From: RUG11690 sp045616665
GTDB lineage: Bacteria > Bacteroidota > Bacteroidia > Bacteroidales > WCHB1-69
Reading direction: 5' to 3'
Assembly: GCA_045616665.1 (NCBI GenBank)
Contig: JAZLHE010000036.1
Location: forward strand, 9,100 to 73,099
DNA length: 64,000 nucleotides
Position numbers and translations under genes: made by a program. Positions 16,959 through 25,987 of the stretch are shown one piece after another; position 1 is the stretch's first letter; each line of letters opens with the position of its first letter. The notes beneath the pieces are model-generated. The model saw nothing but the letters and a program-made list of their open reading frames with translations, was not told the origin of the DNA and made no database searches.

Positions 16959-17930
16959 ATGAAAAAAATCACTTTTATTTTAACTTTGGCGGTTTTATGC
17001 CTTTGCGTTTCCTGCAAAAAAGAAAAAGTCACGCCCGACAACAATCAGCAACAGCAAGAAGAACCAACACCAATTCCAACCCCAACGGATGAAGGTGCTC
17101 TTAACGGTATATTTTCTATTGGCGCAGACAAACAAGTAAAATTTTCCAAGGGGAATTTACAATATCAAGCCACAACCAAAACCTGGCGTTTTGCAGAAAG
17201 GCAGTACGACTATATCGGAGCCATTAATGCCAACTCATCCGCGACTTACGCCGGCTGGATTGACCTTTTTGGTTGGGCCACGAGTGGTTGGAACTGCGGA
17301 AACACCTACTATATGCCTTACGAACGCGATTATGTGGATGATTATGATCTTGGAATGGGATATGGTCCGCTTCCTGCCGGACAGCGTGATTTATGCGGAG
17401 AGTTTGCCAATTGTGATTGGGGTGTCTATAACGCGATTTCCAATGGCGGCAATAAGGCCGGTTTATGGCGCACAATGACCAAACAAGAATGGTATTATCT
17501 TCTTAAATATCGTCAAAATGCTGCACAAAAGTATGGCATTGCCTGTATTGATGGCAATAACGGATTAGTGGTTCTTCCCGACAATTGGACTCTTCCCGAA
17601 GGATGTACTTTCAATTATGGTTTAGGCGAAGGTGACGGAATGGAATTTTATGCGCAGAAAAATTATTATTCAACAACGGACTGGGCCAAGATGGAAGCCA
17701 ATGGGGCACTTTTCCTTCCTGCCGGTGGCGGATATCACGGTGATTATAGAGAAGTTACCTACCCTGGTGAAGTAGGACGCTATTGGACTATCAACTGCGT
17801 TACAGAAGAGGGTTGGGACACCTGGTGCGTTTACGCTATGTATTTTGACAGTATCTATATGAGTCCAGCCGATATGAACAGCCCTCGTTTTTATGGTCGT
17901 TCGGTCCGCTTGGTGAAAGATATTCAATAA
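16959..17930 (+). CDS. FISUMP-like lipoprotein
   Basis: A 323-residue predicted lipoprotein. The lipobox is VSC at about residue 19, followed by KKEK and a linker rich in Gln, Glu, Pro and Thr. The globular part begins with FSIGADKQVKFSKGNLQYQ and contains DLFGWATSGW, LWRTMTKQEWYYLL and a final GRSVRLVKD. These features are typical of the Fibrobacter major-paralogue (FISUMP) type domain, which is common in gut Bacteroidales lipoproteins and folds like the formylglycine-generating enzyme. No catalytic function is established for this branch. The start at 16959 begins the basic signal peptide MKKITF. It is followed 13 bp later by the ureohydrolase gene, possibly in one transcript. Confidence 0.7.
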   Translation: MKKITFILTLAVLCLCVSCKKEKVTPDNNQQQQEEPTPIPTPTDEGALNGIFSIGADKQVKFSKGNLQYQATTKTWRFAERQYDYIGAINANSSATYAGWIDLFGWATSGWNCGNTYYMPYERDYVDDYDLGMGYGPLPAGQRDLCGEFANCDWGVYNAISNGGNKAGLWRTMTKQEWYYLLKYRQNAAQKYGIACIDGNNGLVVLPDNWTLPEGCTFNYGLGEGDGMEFYAQKNYYSTTDWAKMEANGALFLPAGGGYHGDYREVTYPGEVGRYWTINCVTEEGWDTWCVYAMYFDSIYMSPADMNSPRFYGRSVRLVKDIQ

Positions 17931-17943
17931 AATACTTTCCATT

Positions 17944-18795
17944 ATGGAATATTTTTTAGATATGGATGAGCAGTACGCTCATCTCGAGAATGCGAAATAT
18001 GTGCTAATGCCTGTCGCTTACGACGGCACCAGCACTTTTATCAAAGGTGCCGACAAAGGTCCCCAGGCCATTATCGACGCGTCAGACAGCATTGAGCTTT
18101 ACGACGTTCAATTTGAAATGGAACCTTATACCGCTGGCATTTATACTGATCATTTCAAATATGATTTTTCATCACCTGATGCGATGGTGCAGTCTGTTTA
18201 TGCACGTGCTAAACACTTTATTGACAAGCAAAAGCACATTGGCCTGTTAGGTGGGGAACATTCCGTTTCCGTAGGATCCATCAAAGCATTTAGTGAAAAA
18301 TATCCTGATTTGTCCGTTCTGCAAGTTGATGCGCACGCGGATCTTCGCGATGATTACCACGGTTCTATCTACAATCACGCCTGCGTTATGCGTCGGGCGC
18401 AAGACTACGCACGCGTTGTCCAAGTGGGGATTCGTAATGTCTGTACTGAAGAAATGCACAACATCGTCAAAGAAAACATCTTTTATGCCCACAAGATGTA
18501 TCATAATAGCGATTGGATGGAACAAGCCATCAACCGTTTGACGGACCACGTTTACCTTACAATCGATTTAGACGGACTTGATCCGTCGATACTGCCTTCT
18601 ACAGGTACACCGCTACCGGGCGGATTATCGTGGTACACCCTCATCACCTTCTTGGAAAAACTTTTTTCTTCTAAAAAAATCGTGGGATTTGATGTCGTAG
18701 AACTTTGTCCCCAACCCTACGACAAATCTTCCGATGTTCTGGCTGCCGTACTAGTCTATAAAATCATTTGCCTCTTTGAGTTAAACAAACAATAA
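17944..18795 (+). CDS. speB: Agmatinase / ureohydrolase family protein
   Basis: A 283-residue cytoplasmic Mn-dependent ureohydrolase. All metal-binding motifs of the arginase/agmatinase family are present: GGEHSVS, DAHADLRDDY and DLDGLDPS, followed by the GGLSW segment. Agmatinase (agmatine to putrescine and urea) is the best guess from the N-terminal AYDGTSTFIKGADKGP, but formimidoylglutamase or another guanidino hydrolase cannot be excluded from sequence alone. An arginine decarboxylase (speA), the usual partner in polyamine synthesis, is not in the window. The preceding lipoprotein ends 13 bp upstream and may share its transcript. An alternative ATG lies six codons downstream. Confidence 0.85.
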   Translation: MEYFLDMDEQYAHLENAKYVLMPVAYDGTSTFIKGADKGPQAIIDASDSIELYDVQFEMEPYTAGIYTDHFKYDFSSPDAMVQSVYARAKHFIDKQKHIGLLGGEHSVSVGSIKAFSEKYPDLSVLQVDAHADLRDDYHGSIYNHACVMRRAQDYARVVQVGIRNVCTEEMHNIVKENIFYAHKMYHNSDWMEQAINRLTDHVYLTIDLDGLDPSILPSTGTPLPGGLSWYTLITFLEKLFSSKKIVGFDVVELCPQPYDKSSDVLAAVLVYKIICLFELNKQ

Positions 18796-18868
18796 CTATT
18801 AATTTACACTTATTAGAAATCATTTCTTTGTGAATTTTTGACATACACAAACTGTTAATAGAAATATT

Positions 18869-20512
18869 TTGAAATCAAGTAAGAACATTCCATTCACTAT
18901 CATTTTTTCCATCCTGATGGTGGTGTTATGCCTTCCCTGTTTTCAAAGTTTTACCCATATTTTCAATATCAAACCATTATCTGGACAGTTTGACGAGGTT
19001 CCTGCCCCAGAAGTCAGTTTTGAAAACTACCGGCAAGGGCTTATGCAAAAACAGCTGGAAAAATACATTACCGATAATTATGGTTTTCGAGAATGGACCA
19101 TCCGCTGTTACAACCAATATTTATGGGACTTTTTCAAACAGGAAAATGTGGAACACGTAGTGATAGGCAAAAACGGATGGCTGTTTTACCAACATCACGT
19201 CGATGACTATTATGGTCGGGAAATGTACCGTTGGCAGGAGAACACAGACATTGCCCATATCCAATATGAACGGGAAATTCGAATGATGAACAAGTTGCGG
19301 GCGATTCTGCACGAATATGGCATTGAATTTCTGATGTTCATTGCGCCCGACAAGGCCTTTGTCTATCCTGAATATTTGCCTGAACAAACTTTCGATACAA
19401 CGACAATCAATGCCCGAAAGTATTATGTGCAACGATTGACCGAAACCGGATTCCCAATCATAGATATGACGGAATGGTTCATTCAAATGCGCGATACGGC
19501 TTCATTCTGCATTATGCCGTCAAAGGGTGCCCATTGGAATTTTTCCTGCGTTTATGGAGTGGATTCGCTGTTGCGCTTTATGGAAAAACTCACTGGGGAT
19601 GAATTAGCACATATCAAAATCAACAATTGGAGAAAAGCCACTCATTTTCAAGATATTGAAAGAGACATTGAAGAATCTATGAATTTGCTCAGACGCAACC
19701 CTATTGGCAAAAAATTCGCCACTATGGAAGGAGATATTGAAATTATCCGTACCCAAAAGACGAAAAAACCCAATGTCTTGTTTGTTGGAAATTCCTATTT
19801 ATTCCAAATTCAAGATTATCTTCCCACCGAAAAAATATTCAGCCAGATTGGTCATCAATATTACCATAATATTTTTTATGACGGCTTTGATCGAATTGAA
19901 CATCCTTTGGAAGAGATAGATATGCTGAAAAAAATATTGGAAGCCGATTACGTAGTTTTCTTTCTTGACGGCTGCCAAGCATACAAAACGAGCTATGGTT
20001 TTGTAGAAAATGCCTTGCAGAATCTATGCTTAAGCAAAGAATACCGAGAACAACGCCGCGCTTTCTACGCGGACAGTGTCTGCCACGACCCCGCCACGCT
20101 AAAACGCTATGCCAAGGATTATCCCGATAAGCAAGAACGCATACAACATATCGGTTCAGACATCTATGTTCAAATGGACAACGACCCTGAAAGTGTTTTT
20201 CCAGAACTTCGGATTCCGTTTCCCACTGCGCGAAATCCTCGTATTCAAGATGTTCTTCAACATAAAAACGAGATTTTTCAAGGAAGTCGAGAGCAATTTA
20301 TTGACAGCTTGGTAAGCGCAACAGAAGAAGAAATCTGGCACAACCCCGACCTGCTTAACGAAATCAAAAAGAAGGCAAAAGCAAAATCCATTTCGCTCAA
20401 ACAAGCCGTCAGAGATGATGCCGTATGGATTGTCAATGATAAAATCGATAAGGAATTGATTACATTCCCACAATTTTCCATTACCGCTCAAACGAAGAAA
20501 AATGAAAAATAA
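18869..20512 (+). CDS. AlgJ/AlgX-like SGNH acetyltransferase, first paralogue
   Basis: A 547-residue membrane-anchored protein with one N-terminal helix (about residues 8-29) and a periplasmic SGNH-like domain. The His motif is GAHW (H222) and the Ser block is GNSY (S309), where the usual GDSY has Asp; here Asn308 replaces it. A C-terminal extension of about 150 residues has no counterpart in the neighbour. The start is a TTG at 18869; the next ATG lies inside the membrane helix, so the TTG is required. It is the first gene of a three-gene O-acetylation operon and overlaps the next by 11 bp. It should accept acetyl groups passed through the MBOAT protein and move them to a periplasmic or surface glycan, by analogy with alginate acetylation. 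Confidence 0.75.
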   Translation: MKSSKNIPFTIIFSILMVVLCLPCFQSFTHIFNIKPLSGQFDEVPAPEVSFENYRQGLMQKQLEKYITDNYGFREWTIRCYNQYLWDFFKQENVEHVVIGKNGWLFYQHHVDDYYGREMYRWQENTDIAHIQYEREIRMMNKLRAILHEYGIEFLMFIAPDKAFVYPEYLPEQTFDTTTINARKYYVQRLTETGFPIIDMTEWFIQMRDTASFCIMPSKGAHWNFSCVYGVDSLLRFMEKLTGDELAHIKINNWRKATHFQDIERDIEESMNLLRRNPIGKKFATMEGDIEIIRTQKTKKPNVLFVGNSYLFQIQDYLPTEKIFSQIGHQYYHNIFYDGFDRIEHPLEEIDMLKKILEADYVVFFLDGCQAYKTSYGFVENALQNLCLSKEYREQRRAFYADSVCHDPATLKRYAKDYPDKQERIQHIGSDIYVQMDNDPESVFPELRIPFPTARNPRIQDVLQHKNEIFQGSREQFIDSLVSATEEEIWHNPDLLNEIKKKAKAKSISLKQAVRDDAVWIVNDKIDKELITFPQFSITAQTKKNEK

Positions 20513-21836
20513 ATGTTTTAATGTGTTATTTATCATTTTTGCCAGTTTGACGATACTTGTTCTCGTTCAAGGGTTTACGCATATTATCCCTCTCAAGTTG
20601 GAAGGATATACGCCAGAAAATTCCAAGGTTGAATTCAATTTTCAAAATTTAAAAGACGGAAGTTATCAAAAGTATCTGGAACAATATGCCAAAGAAAATT
20701 GTGGATTCAGAGAAATTTTTATTCGCTGCTACAACCAGGTTCTGTATTCTACCTTTCATCAAATCAGCAATAACAATATCATTGAAGGAAAGAATCAAGA
20801 GTTATTTTTAAGAATGTACACGGAAGAAGCCACTGGCAAAAATTTTCGTGAAAATTTTTCTTCTGTTGATTCCGCCCAAGCCATAGCCGAAAAAAACATT
20901 GAAAAAACGCTCATTTTGATGGACAGTCTTAAACGAAACGGCACTCAAGTTTTAATGGTTTTTGCGCCGGCCAAAACCGACATTTATCCGGAAATGCTCC
21001 CTGAAGATCTTCAACGACAAATGACAACGTTTTCTATCAGAGACTATTACATACAATTAGCCCGACAAAATCAAATCCCATGTATTGATTTTGTATCCAT
21101 TTTCAAGGAAATGGCCAAAGAGAGTCCATATCCTGTCTATACCAAAGCCGGAACTCATTGGGCACAACACACCATTCCCTATGTAGCCGACACGATTTTA
21201 CGCAAAATAGAAGATGTTTTACAAAGGAAAATGCCTCAGATTGCATATATTGATTCTAATATTTGTACGCACTATACCGACGCCGACAAAGAACTGGAAA
21301 ATCAGATGAATCTACTTTTCCCATTCCGAAAGCAAGCTTTGCCCAATCCCATTTTCGAACTCAAAGACATAAACTCCAAAACAAAACCCAAACTATTGGT
21401 GGTTGGAGACAGTTATTTTATTGCCCTGCACCATTCCTGTTTCAGCGATTGTTTTTCACAAGTGGATTATTGGAAATACAACCGTGAAATTTATTCCTCG
21501 AACCCAAGTTATAGTGGAGAAGTGCAATTTTTCCCTGCTAAATACAAAGTCATCAGTCAGGCAGACCTGGTGCTTTTCATTTTCACCACCGTTTCCGCCT
21601 ACAACTACCTTTATGGATTTTGTGAAACTGCTTTCCAAACTTTTCGGAATCGTGACAATAATTTTGCAGAAGAACAAATCCAATACACCATTCAGCGAAT
21701 CAAAAATGATCCAAAATGGTTTCAGAACGTGCAACGACAAGCCAAAGAAAAAAATAAATCTTTAGAAGAAATGCTGCGGGAAAATGCCCTGTATGTCATT
21801 TCAACAGAAGAATCTTCATCAACAAACAATCAATAA
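20502..21836 (+). CDS. AlgJ/AlgX-like SGNH acetyltransferase, second paralogue
   Basis: A 444-residue paralogue of the preceding protein. Both share the same start: a membrane helix, then GFTHI, and a segment CGFREIFIRCYNQ that matches YGFREWTIRCYNQ upstream. The His motif is GTHW (H219) and the Ser block GDSY is canonical (D303, S304). The Asp of the AlgJ/AlgX D-T-H-W pattern is Gly in both paralogues, so the general acid/base pair may differ from alginate enzymes. It overlaps the first gene by 11 bp and ends 3 bp before the MBOAT gene. The function is inferred from context: O-acetylation of an exported polysaccharide whose identity is unknown. Confidence 0.78.
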   Translation: MKNKCFNVLFIIFASLTILVLVQGFTHIIPLKLEGYTPENSKVEFNFQNLKDGSYQKYLEQYAKENCGFREIFIRCYNQVLYSTFHQISNNNIIEGKNQELFLRMYTEEATGKNFRENFSSVDSAQAIAEKNIEKTLILMDSLKRNGTQVLMVFAPAKTDIYPEMLPEDLQRQMTTFSIRDYYIQLARQNQIPCIDFVSIFKEMAKESPYPVYTKAGTHWAQHTIPYVADTILRKIEDVLQRKMPQIAYIDSNICTHYTDADKELENQMNLLFPFRKQALPNPIFELKDINSKTKPKLLVVGDSYFIALHHSCFSDCFSQVDYWKYNREIYSSNPSYSGEVQFFPAKYKVISQADLVLFIFTTVSAYNYLYGFCETAFQTFRNRDNNFAEEQIQYTIQRIKNDPKWFQNVQRQAKEKNKSLEEMLRENALYVISTEESSSTNNQ

Positions 21837-21839
21837 ATT

Positions 21840-23255
21840 ATGGTATTCAGCAGCAATATATTCCTTTTGTTTTTTCTACCAATATTTTTGGTAGCGTATT
21901 TTCTGAGTCCCCAACGGATTAAGAACTACACGCTGCTCGTTTTTTCGCTCATTTTTTACGCATACGGAGCACCCGACTTCATTCTATTTCTTATTGGAGA
22001 ATGTATCTTGAACTACTTCATTGTCAAGTTGATGAGTAAAAGCGAGAAATCCGTTAGGAAAAAACTGTTATGTGCCTTATCCGTTGTATTGTCATTGGGA
22101 ATGCTATTGTATTTCAAGTATGCCAATTTCTTTCTGGAAAATCTGAATGCCGTGTTAGACTGTTTTCACCGCCCCGAATTAGGTTGGGCAGAAGTCGCGT
22201 TGCCCATCGGCATTTCGTTTTTCACTTTCCAATCCATTACCTACACCATCGACGTGTATCGAAAAACCACCGAAGCAAGTCCCAAATTGAGCAATTATAT
22301 ATTGTATATTGTGATGTTTCCGCAACTGATTGCAGGTCCCATTGTGCGATACAATACTGTGGCTGAAGAAATTCAAAATCGTGAATCGACAATGGAAAAC
22401 AGAGTGGTCGGATTCTATCGATTTGTCATTGGATTGTCAAAAAAAGTACTGATTGCCAATGTATTAGCTCAAGCAGCAGACAGCATATTTGCTTTAGAAT
22501 ACAGCAATATGTCCACTGCGACGGCCTGGATAGGAATGTTGGCCTACACGATGCAGATTTATTTCGACTTTTCCGGTTATTCGGATATGGCCATCGGTTT
22601 GGGTATGATGATGGGATTCCATTTTCCTGAAAACTTTATGAATCCATACACCAGCACCAGCATCAGCGATTTTTGGCGAAAATGGCATATCACCTTAGGC
22701 GCTTTTATGAAAGAATACCTATACATTCCGCTGGGCGGCAATCGCAAATCCGTTGTAAGGACCTACATCAATTTAGGGATTGTATTTTTATGTTCTGGAT
22801 TCTGGCACGGAGCCGCCTGGAACTTCATCTTATGGGGCGCGTTTCACGGATTTTTCATCATTTTGGACAGATTGTTTATGCTCAACATCTTAAAGAAAAT
22901 CGGACGCATCCCTTCAATGTTGCTAACCTTCTTTGTGGTCAATTTGGGCTGGGTGCTGTTCAGAGTGGAAGGAGTATCCCCTATTGCCGACTATTTCACC
23001 TCGCTGTTCGGATTCCAAGGCGGTGAGACAATCTCATTAGACGCTCATTTCTGGTTTGTTTTCGCATTGGCCATTATCTTCTCTTTCTTAACTATCTTCA
23101 AATTTGGACAAAAAATCCAAAACCTCGTTTTTGCCGAACACTACACGACCAAAAGAACTTGGATTATGTTTGCCATCGTAGTCATTCTCTTTGTTTTATC
23201 TGTGGGCGCACTAACCGTCACCGATTTCAATCCCTTTATTTATTTCAGATTTTAA
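21840..23255 (+). CDS. MBOAT family O-acyltransferase (AlgI-like)
   Basis: A 471-residue polytopic membrane protein with about ten or more hydrophobic helices. The MBOAT signature is clear: FWRKWHITLGAFMKEYLYIP followed by the catalytic His323 in GFWHGAAWNFILWG. AlgI-type proteins take acetyl from a cytoplasmic donor across the inner membrane and hand it to a periplasmic SGNH transferase. Here two candidate transferases lie directly upstream, 3 bp away. No polysaccharide synthase or glycosyltransferase is adjacent, so the acceptor glycan must be made elsewhere. No clear terminator follows; the next promoter lies about 160 bp downstream. Confidence 0.92.
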   Translation: MVFSSNIFLLFFLPIFLVAYFLSPQRIKNYTLLVFSLIFYAYGAPDFILFLIGECILNYFIVKLMSKSEKSVRKKLLCALSVVLSLGMLLYFKYANFFLENLNAVLDCFHRPELGWAEVALPIGISFFTFQSITYTIDVYRKTTEASPKLSNYILYIVMFPQLIAGPIVRYNTVAEEIQNRESTMENRVVGFYRFVIGLSKKVLIANVLAQAADSIFALEYSNMSTATAWIGMLAYTMQIYFDFSGYSDMAIGLGMMMGFHFPENFMNPYTSTSISDFWRKWHITLGAFMKEYLYIPLGGNRKSVVRTYINLGIVFLCSGFWHGAAWNFILWGAFHGFFIILDRLFMLNILKKIGRIPSMLLTFFVVNLGWVLFRVEGVSPIADYFTSLFGFQGGETISLDAHFWFVFALAIIFSFLTIFKFGQKIQNLVFAEHYTTKRTWIMFAIVVILFVLSVGALTVTDFNPFIYFRF

Positions 23256-23412
23256 TCCTCCTAAAAGTTCTTCAGTGAATTTAATAGATAAAGGAGAAAC
23301 TTGTATGACAAGATAAAAACCAAAATAATGAAGCCAATCATTTTGATTATCATTACGATAGATTGATTTATTCAGGGCAGTAAATTATTTTCAAAAAAAT
23401 ATGCGATATACG

Positions 23413-23442
23413 TTGGTTATTACAATAATTTTCGTATTTTTG
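23413..23442 (+). promoter_or_regulatory. Promoter of the TonB-like gene (TTG, 19 bp, TATTTTTG)
   Basis: TTG at 23413-23415 and TATTTTTG at 23435-23442 have the ideal 19-bp spacing. The ATG is 36 bp downstream. Confidence 0.72.
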
Positions 23443-23478
23443 CAGTTCTAAAAGTAGAATATCAAAAAATACACCGCC

Positions 23479-24165
23479 ATGATAGAGAAAAAATCTGAAA
23501 AAGGCAATCTTGAAAAGAGAAAATCAATGTTTCTCTTGATAGGATTTGCTATCGTGCTGGGACTTACATACGTAAGTTTTGAGTTGTTTGCCTCTCGTGA
23601 CAAAGGTGCCGTTATGACTTTAGATGATGAAGAATTCATCGAAGTAATGGACGAGGACGTTATTGCCACAGACCAAACTCCACCCCCACCGCCGCCACCA
23701 GTGGCACAACAACAAGAAGTTGTGTTGAATATTGTAGATAACAACATCAAAGTTAACACTGATTTTGACTTCAGTCAAGACTTTGATGAAAACTTGGAAA
23801 TTGAAGAATATGTTCCCATCGAAATCGTAGAAGAAGCTGTTGACGAAACCCCTCCTGTACGTTTTGCGGAAGAAATGCCAGAATTTGTTGGAGGTATGGA
23901 AGCTATGTACTCATTCCTCCAAAAAGAGTTGACTTATCCGGAAGTAGCTCGTAACAACGGTATTCAAGGAACAGTTTTATTGGAATTCGTTGTTGAAAGA
24001 GATGGTAGTGTTAGCAACGTTAAACCTTTAGTTTCTTTATTCCCTGAATGCGATGCTGAAGCTATCCGCGTGGTAAAGAAAATGCCCAAATGGAAACCTG
24101 GCAAACAAATGGGAAAACCTGTTCGTTGTTATTTCAACTTGCCTATTCGTTTTACTTTGCAATAG
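23479..24165 (+). CDS. TonB family energy-transducing protein
   Basis: A 228-residue inner-membrane protein. One helix (about residues 17-38) anchors it; the periplasmic part has a short acidic segment, seven consecutive Pro, a charged linker, and a C-terminal TonB domain (about 135-228) with YPEVARNNGIQGTVLLEF and FNLPIRFTLQ. TonB proteins transmit proton-motive force to outer-membrane receptors. No exbB, exbD or receptor gene lies nearby, so this may be one of several TonB paralogues that share a common ExbBD motor. It is transcribed alone from a strong promoter and ends at an intrinsic terminator. Confidence 0.92.
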   Translation: MIEKKSEKGNLEKRKSMFLLIGFAIVLGLTYVSFELFASRDKGAVMTLDDEEFIEVMDEDVIATDQTPPPPPPPVAQQQEVVLNIVDNNIKVNTDFDFSQDFDENLEIEEYVPIEIVEEAVDETPPVRFAEEMPEFVGGMEAMYSFLQKELTYPEVARNNGIQGTVLLEFVVERDGSVSNVKPLVSLFPECDAEAIRVVKKMPKWKPGKQMGKPVRCYFNLPIRFTLQ

Positions 24166-24197
24166 AATAATTTGCTATATCAATCATATAACCATTA

Positions 24198-24226
24198 AAA
24201 AGAGACCTTAGAAAGTCTCTTTTTTT
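24198..24226 (+). terminator. Intrinsic terminator of the TonB-like gene
   Basis: AAAGAGAC and GTCTCTTT form a perfect 8-bp stem around an 8-nt loop, followed by a T-run. Confidence 0.88.
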
Positions 24227-24243
24227 ATAAATATTCAATCAAA

Positions 24244-25935
24244 ATGAAAAAAAGATTTTTTCTTGCCAATTTGTTATTCATACTAAGCTTGGCACTTTGT
24301 GCTCAAGAAACAGCAACTGGTTCAGCTACCTGTTATAGACTTCATTTAAAGGATAAAAATCAAAGCCCTTATTCAATTTCTCGTCCCGAAGAATTTCTAT
24401 CGCAACGAGCCATTGACCATAAAAACTGCTACTTCATTCCTATTACGGAAGAAGATTTACCTATCAATCCTCAATATAAGCAGCAGATTTGTGCCATCAA
24501 CTCCGACATACGAATCCTAACGGAATCAAAATGGCAAAACACAGTTGTCATTTATTGTCCCGATTCATTGGTTTTAACCACCGTGAAGGCATTGCCTTTT
24601 GTTGACACCAACGTTATTGCCGTTGCCAATTTCACTTTTCAAAATGGGGAAACGCAAAAAAACGAGTCAATGAATCTCAATGAGAGCATCCTGGCCAATC
24701 ACCTATCCGACAGCAGCTACAATTATGGACCCAGCTTTGGGCAAATTGCCTTACACAACGGACACTTAATGCACCAATTGGGCTTCAAAGGCGACAGTAT
24801 GCTCGTTGCAGTATTAGACGGGGGATGGGAAGGTTTTGATACCATCAGCTATTTCAGAGACCTTTATAATAATGGACAAATTTGGGGAACAGTAGATGTA
24901 GTGCCCCAAGGTGACAGTTTATTACCACGTAGTAATAATGTCTATATTGGCACAGGGCACGGCACCAGCGTCGTTTCCACGATGGCCTCCGCTATCAACG
25001 GCCAATTGATTGGAACGGCGCCCCACGCCAATTATTTCTTTATCCGCACCGAGAATCCCTATTCAGAAGAACTGATTGAGGAAGATTTTTGGGCACGAGG
25101 TGCCGAAATTGCTGATAGTTTGGGAGCTGACGTTTTAAGTTCATCATTAGGTTATTCTCTATTCCCAGACTTTCCAGAAGGCAACAACACCTATGCCAAT
25201 TGCGACGGTGTCACCAGCATCGCTTCACGCAATGCCACTTTGGCCTGTCACAAAGGTGCCGTTGTTTGTGTAAGTGCGGGCAACGAAGGACTAAAACCCT
25301 GGCACTATATCACATCTCCAGCCGATGCCTTTGACATCATTACCGTTGGAGCAGCCAACGCCGACAGCGTGATAGCTCCGTTCTCATCATTCGGTCCCAC
25401 TTACGATGGCCGCATAAAACCCGATGCTGTGGCTGTGGGATGGAACAGTTACATAGTAGGGTCTAACGGCGTTGTCAGACAGGGAAATGGCACAAGCTAT
25501 GCGTGCCCCATTCTTGCCGGAATGGTAACCTGCCTGCGACAAGCGCTTCCTCAGATGGGGGCTTTGGACATCGTGAGAATCGTACGTCAAGCCGGTCATC
25601 AATACAATAATCCTGACACGGCTATGGGATATGGAATACCCGATATTTATAAAGCATATCTTGAAAACAGAGAGGTTGTTTCCGTCAACGATTTTTGTCA
25701 AGAACCTCTTTCAATTTATCCCAATCCTTGCTCCAACAATTTATTGATCACCAATCTTGATTTTTCAATCGAAGAAATTCAGGTTTTTGATGTCAGTGGA
25801 AAATTGGTTTTGACCCATACCAACTGTTATAATACAGTGATTCAGATAGCCACCGACAGGTTATCATCAGGATTATATATACTTAAAACGAAGGAAAAGA
25901 ATAAGATAAGAACTGCAAAATTTATCAAGCAATAA
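24244..25935 (+). CDS. Secreted subtilisin-like (S8) protease with type IX sorting domain
   Basis: A 563-residue exported protease. After a signal peptide (ending near ALCAQ) comes a prodomain of about 150 residues. The S8 catalytic triad is complete: D192 in AVLDGGWEG, H239 in GTGHGTSVVS and S418 in GNGTSYACP, with the oxyanion Asn347 in SAGNEG. The C-terminal ~75 residues form a type A type-IX-secretion domain, with SIYPNPCSN and the closing GLYILKTKEKNKIRTAKFIK. The protein should therefore cross the outer membrane and stay on the cell surface or be released. It starts 17 bp after the TonB terminator, and no clear -7 box is visible in between. Confidence 0.93.
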   Translation: MKKRFFLANLLFILSLALCAQETATGSATCYRLHLKDKNQSPYSISRPEEFLSQRAIDHKNCYFIPITEEDLPINPQYKQQICAINSDIRILTESKWQNTVVIYCPDSLVLTTVKALPFVDTNVIAVANFTFQNGETQKNESMNLNESILANHLSDSSYNYGPSFGQIALHNGHLMHQLGFKGDSMLVAVLDGGWEGFDTISYFRDLYNNGQIWGTVDVVPQGDSLLPRSNNVYIGTGHGTSVVSTMASAINGQLIGTAPHANYFFIRTENPYSEELIEEDFWARGAEIADSLGADVLSSSLGYSLFPDFPEGNNTYANCDGVTSIASRNATLACHKGAVVCVSAGNEGLKPWHYITSPADAFDIITVGAANADSVIAPFSSFGPTYDGRIKPDAVAVGWNSYIVGSNGVVRQGNGTSYACPILAGMVTCLRQALPQMGALDIVRIVRQAGHQYNNPDTAMGYGIPDIYKAYLENREVVSVNDFCQEPLSIYPNPCSNNLLITNLDFSIEEIQVFDVSGKLVLTHTNCYNTVIQIATDRLSSGLYILKTKEKNKIRTAKFIKQ

Positions 25936-25961
25936 GACGGTCCCAAGTCAAAAAAATTGCG

Positions 25962-25969
25962 TAAGTTTG
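25962..25969 (+). promoter_or_regulatory. -7 box TAAGTTTG of sufC-sufD-rlmH
   Basis: Fits TAnnTTTG and lies 18 bp upstream of the sufC ATG. Confidence 0.5.
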
Positions 25970-25987
25970 CAGACAAAATAAACAACC

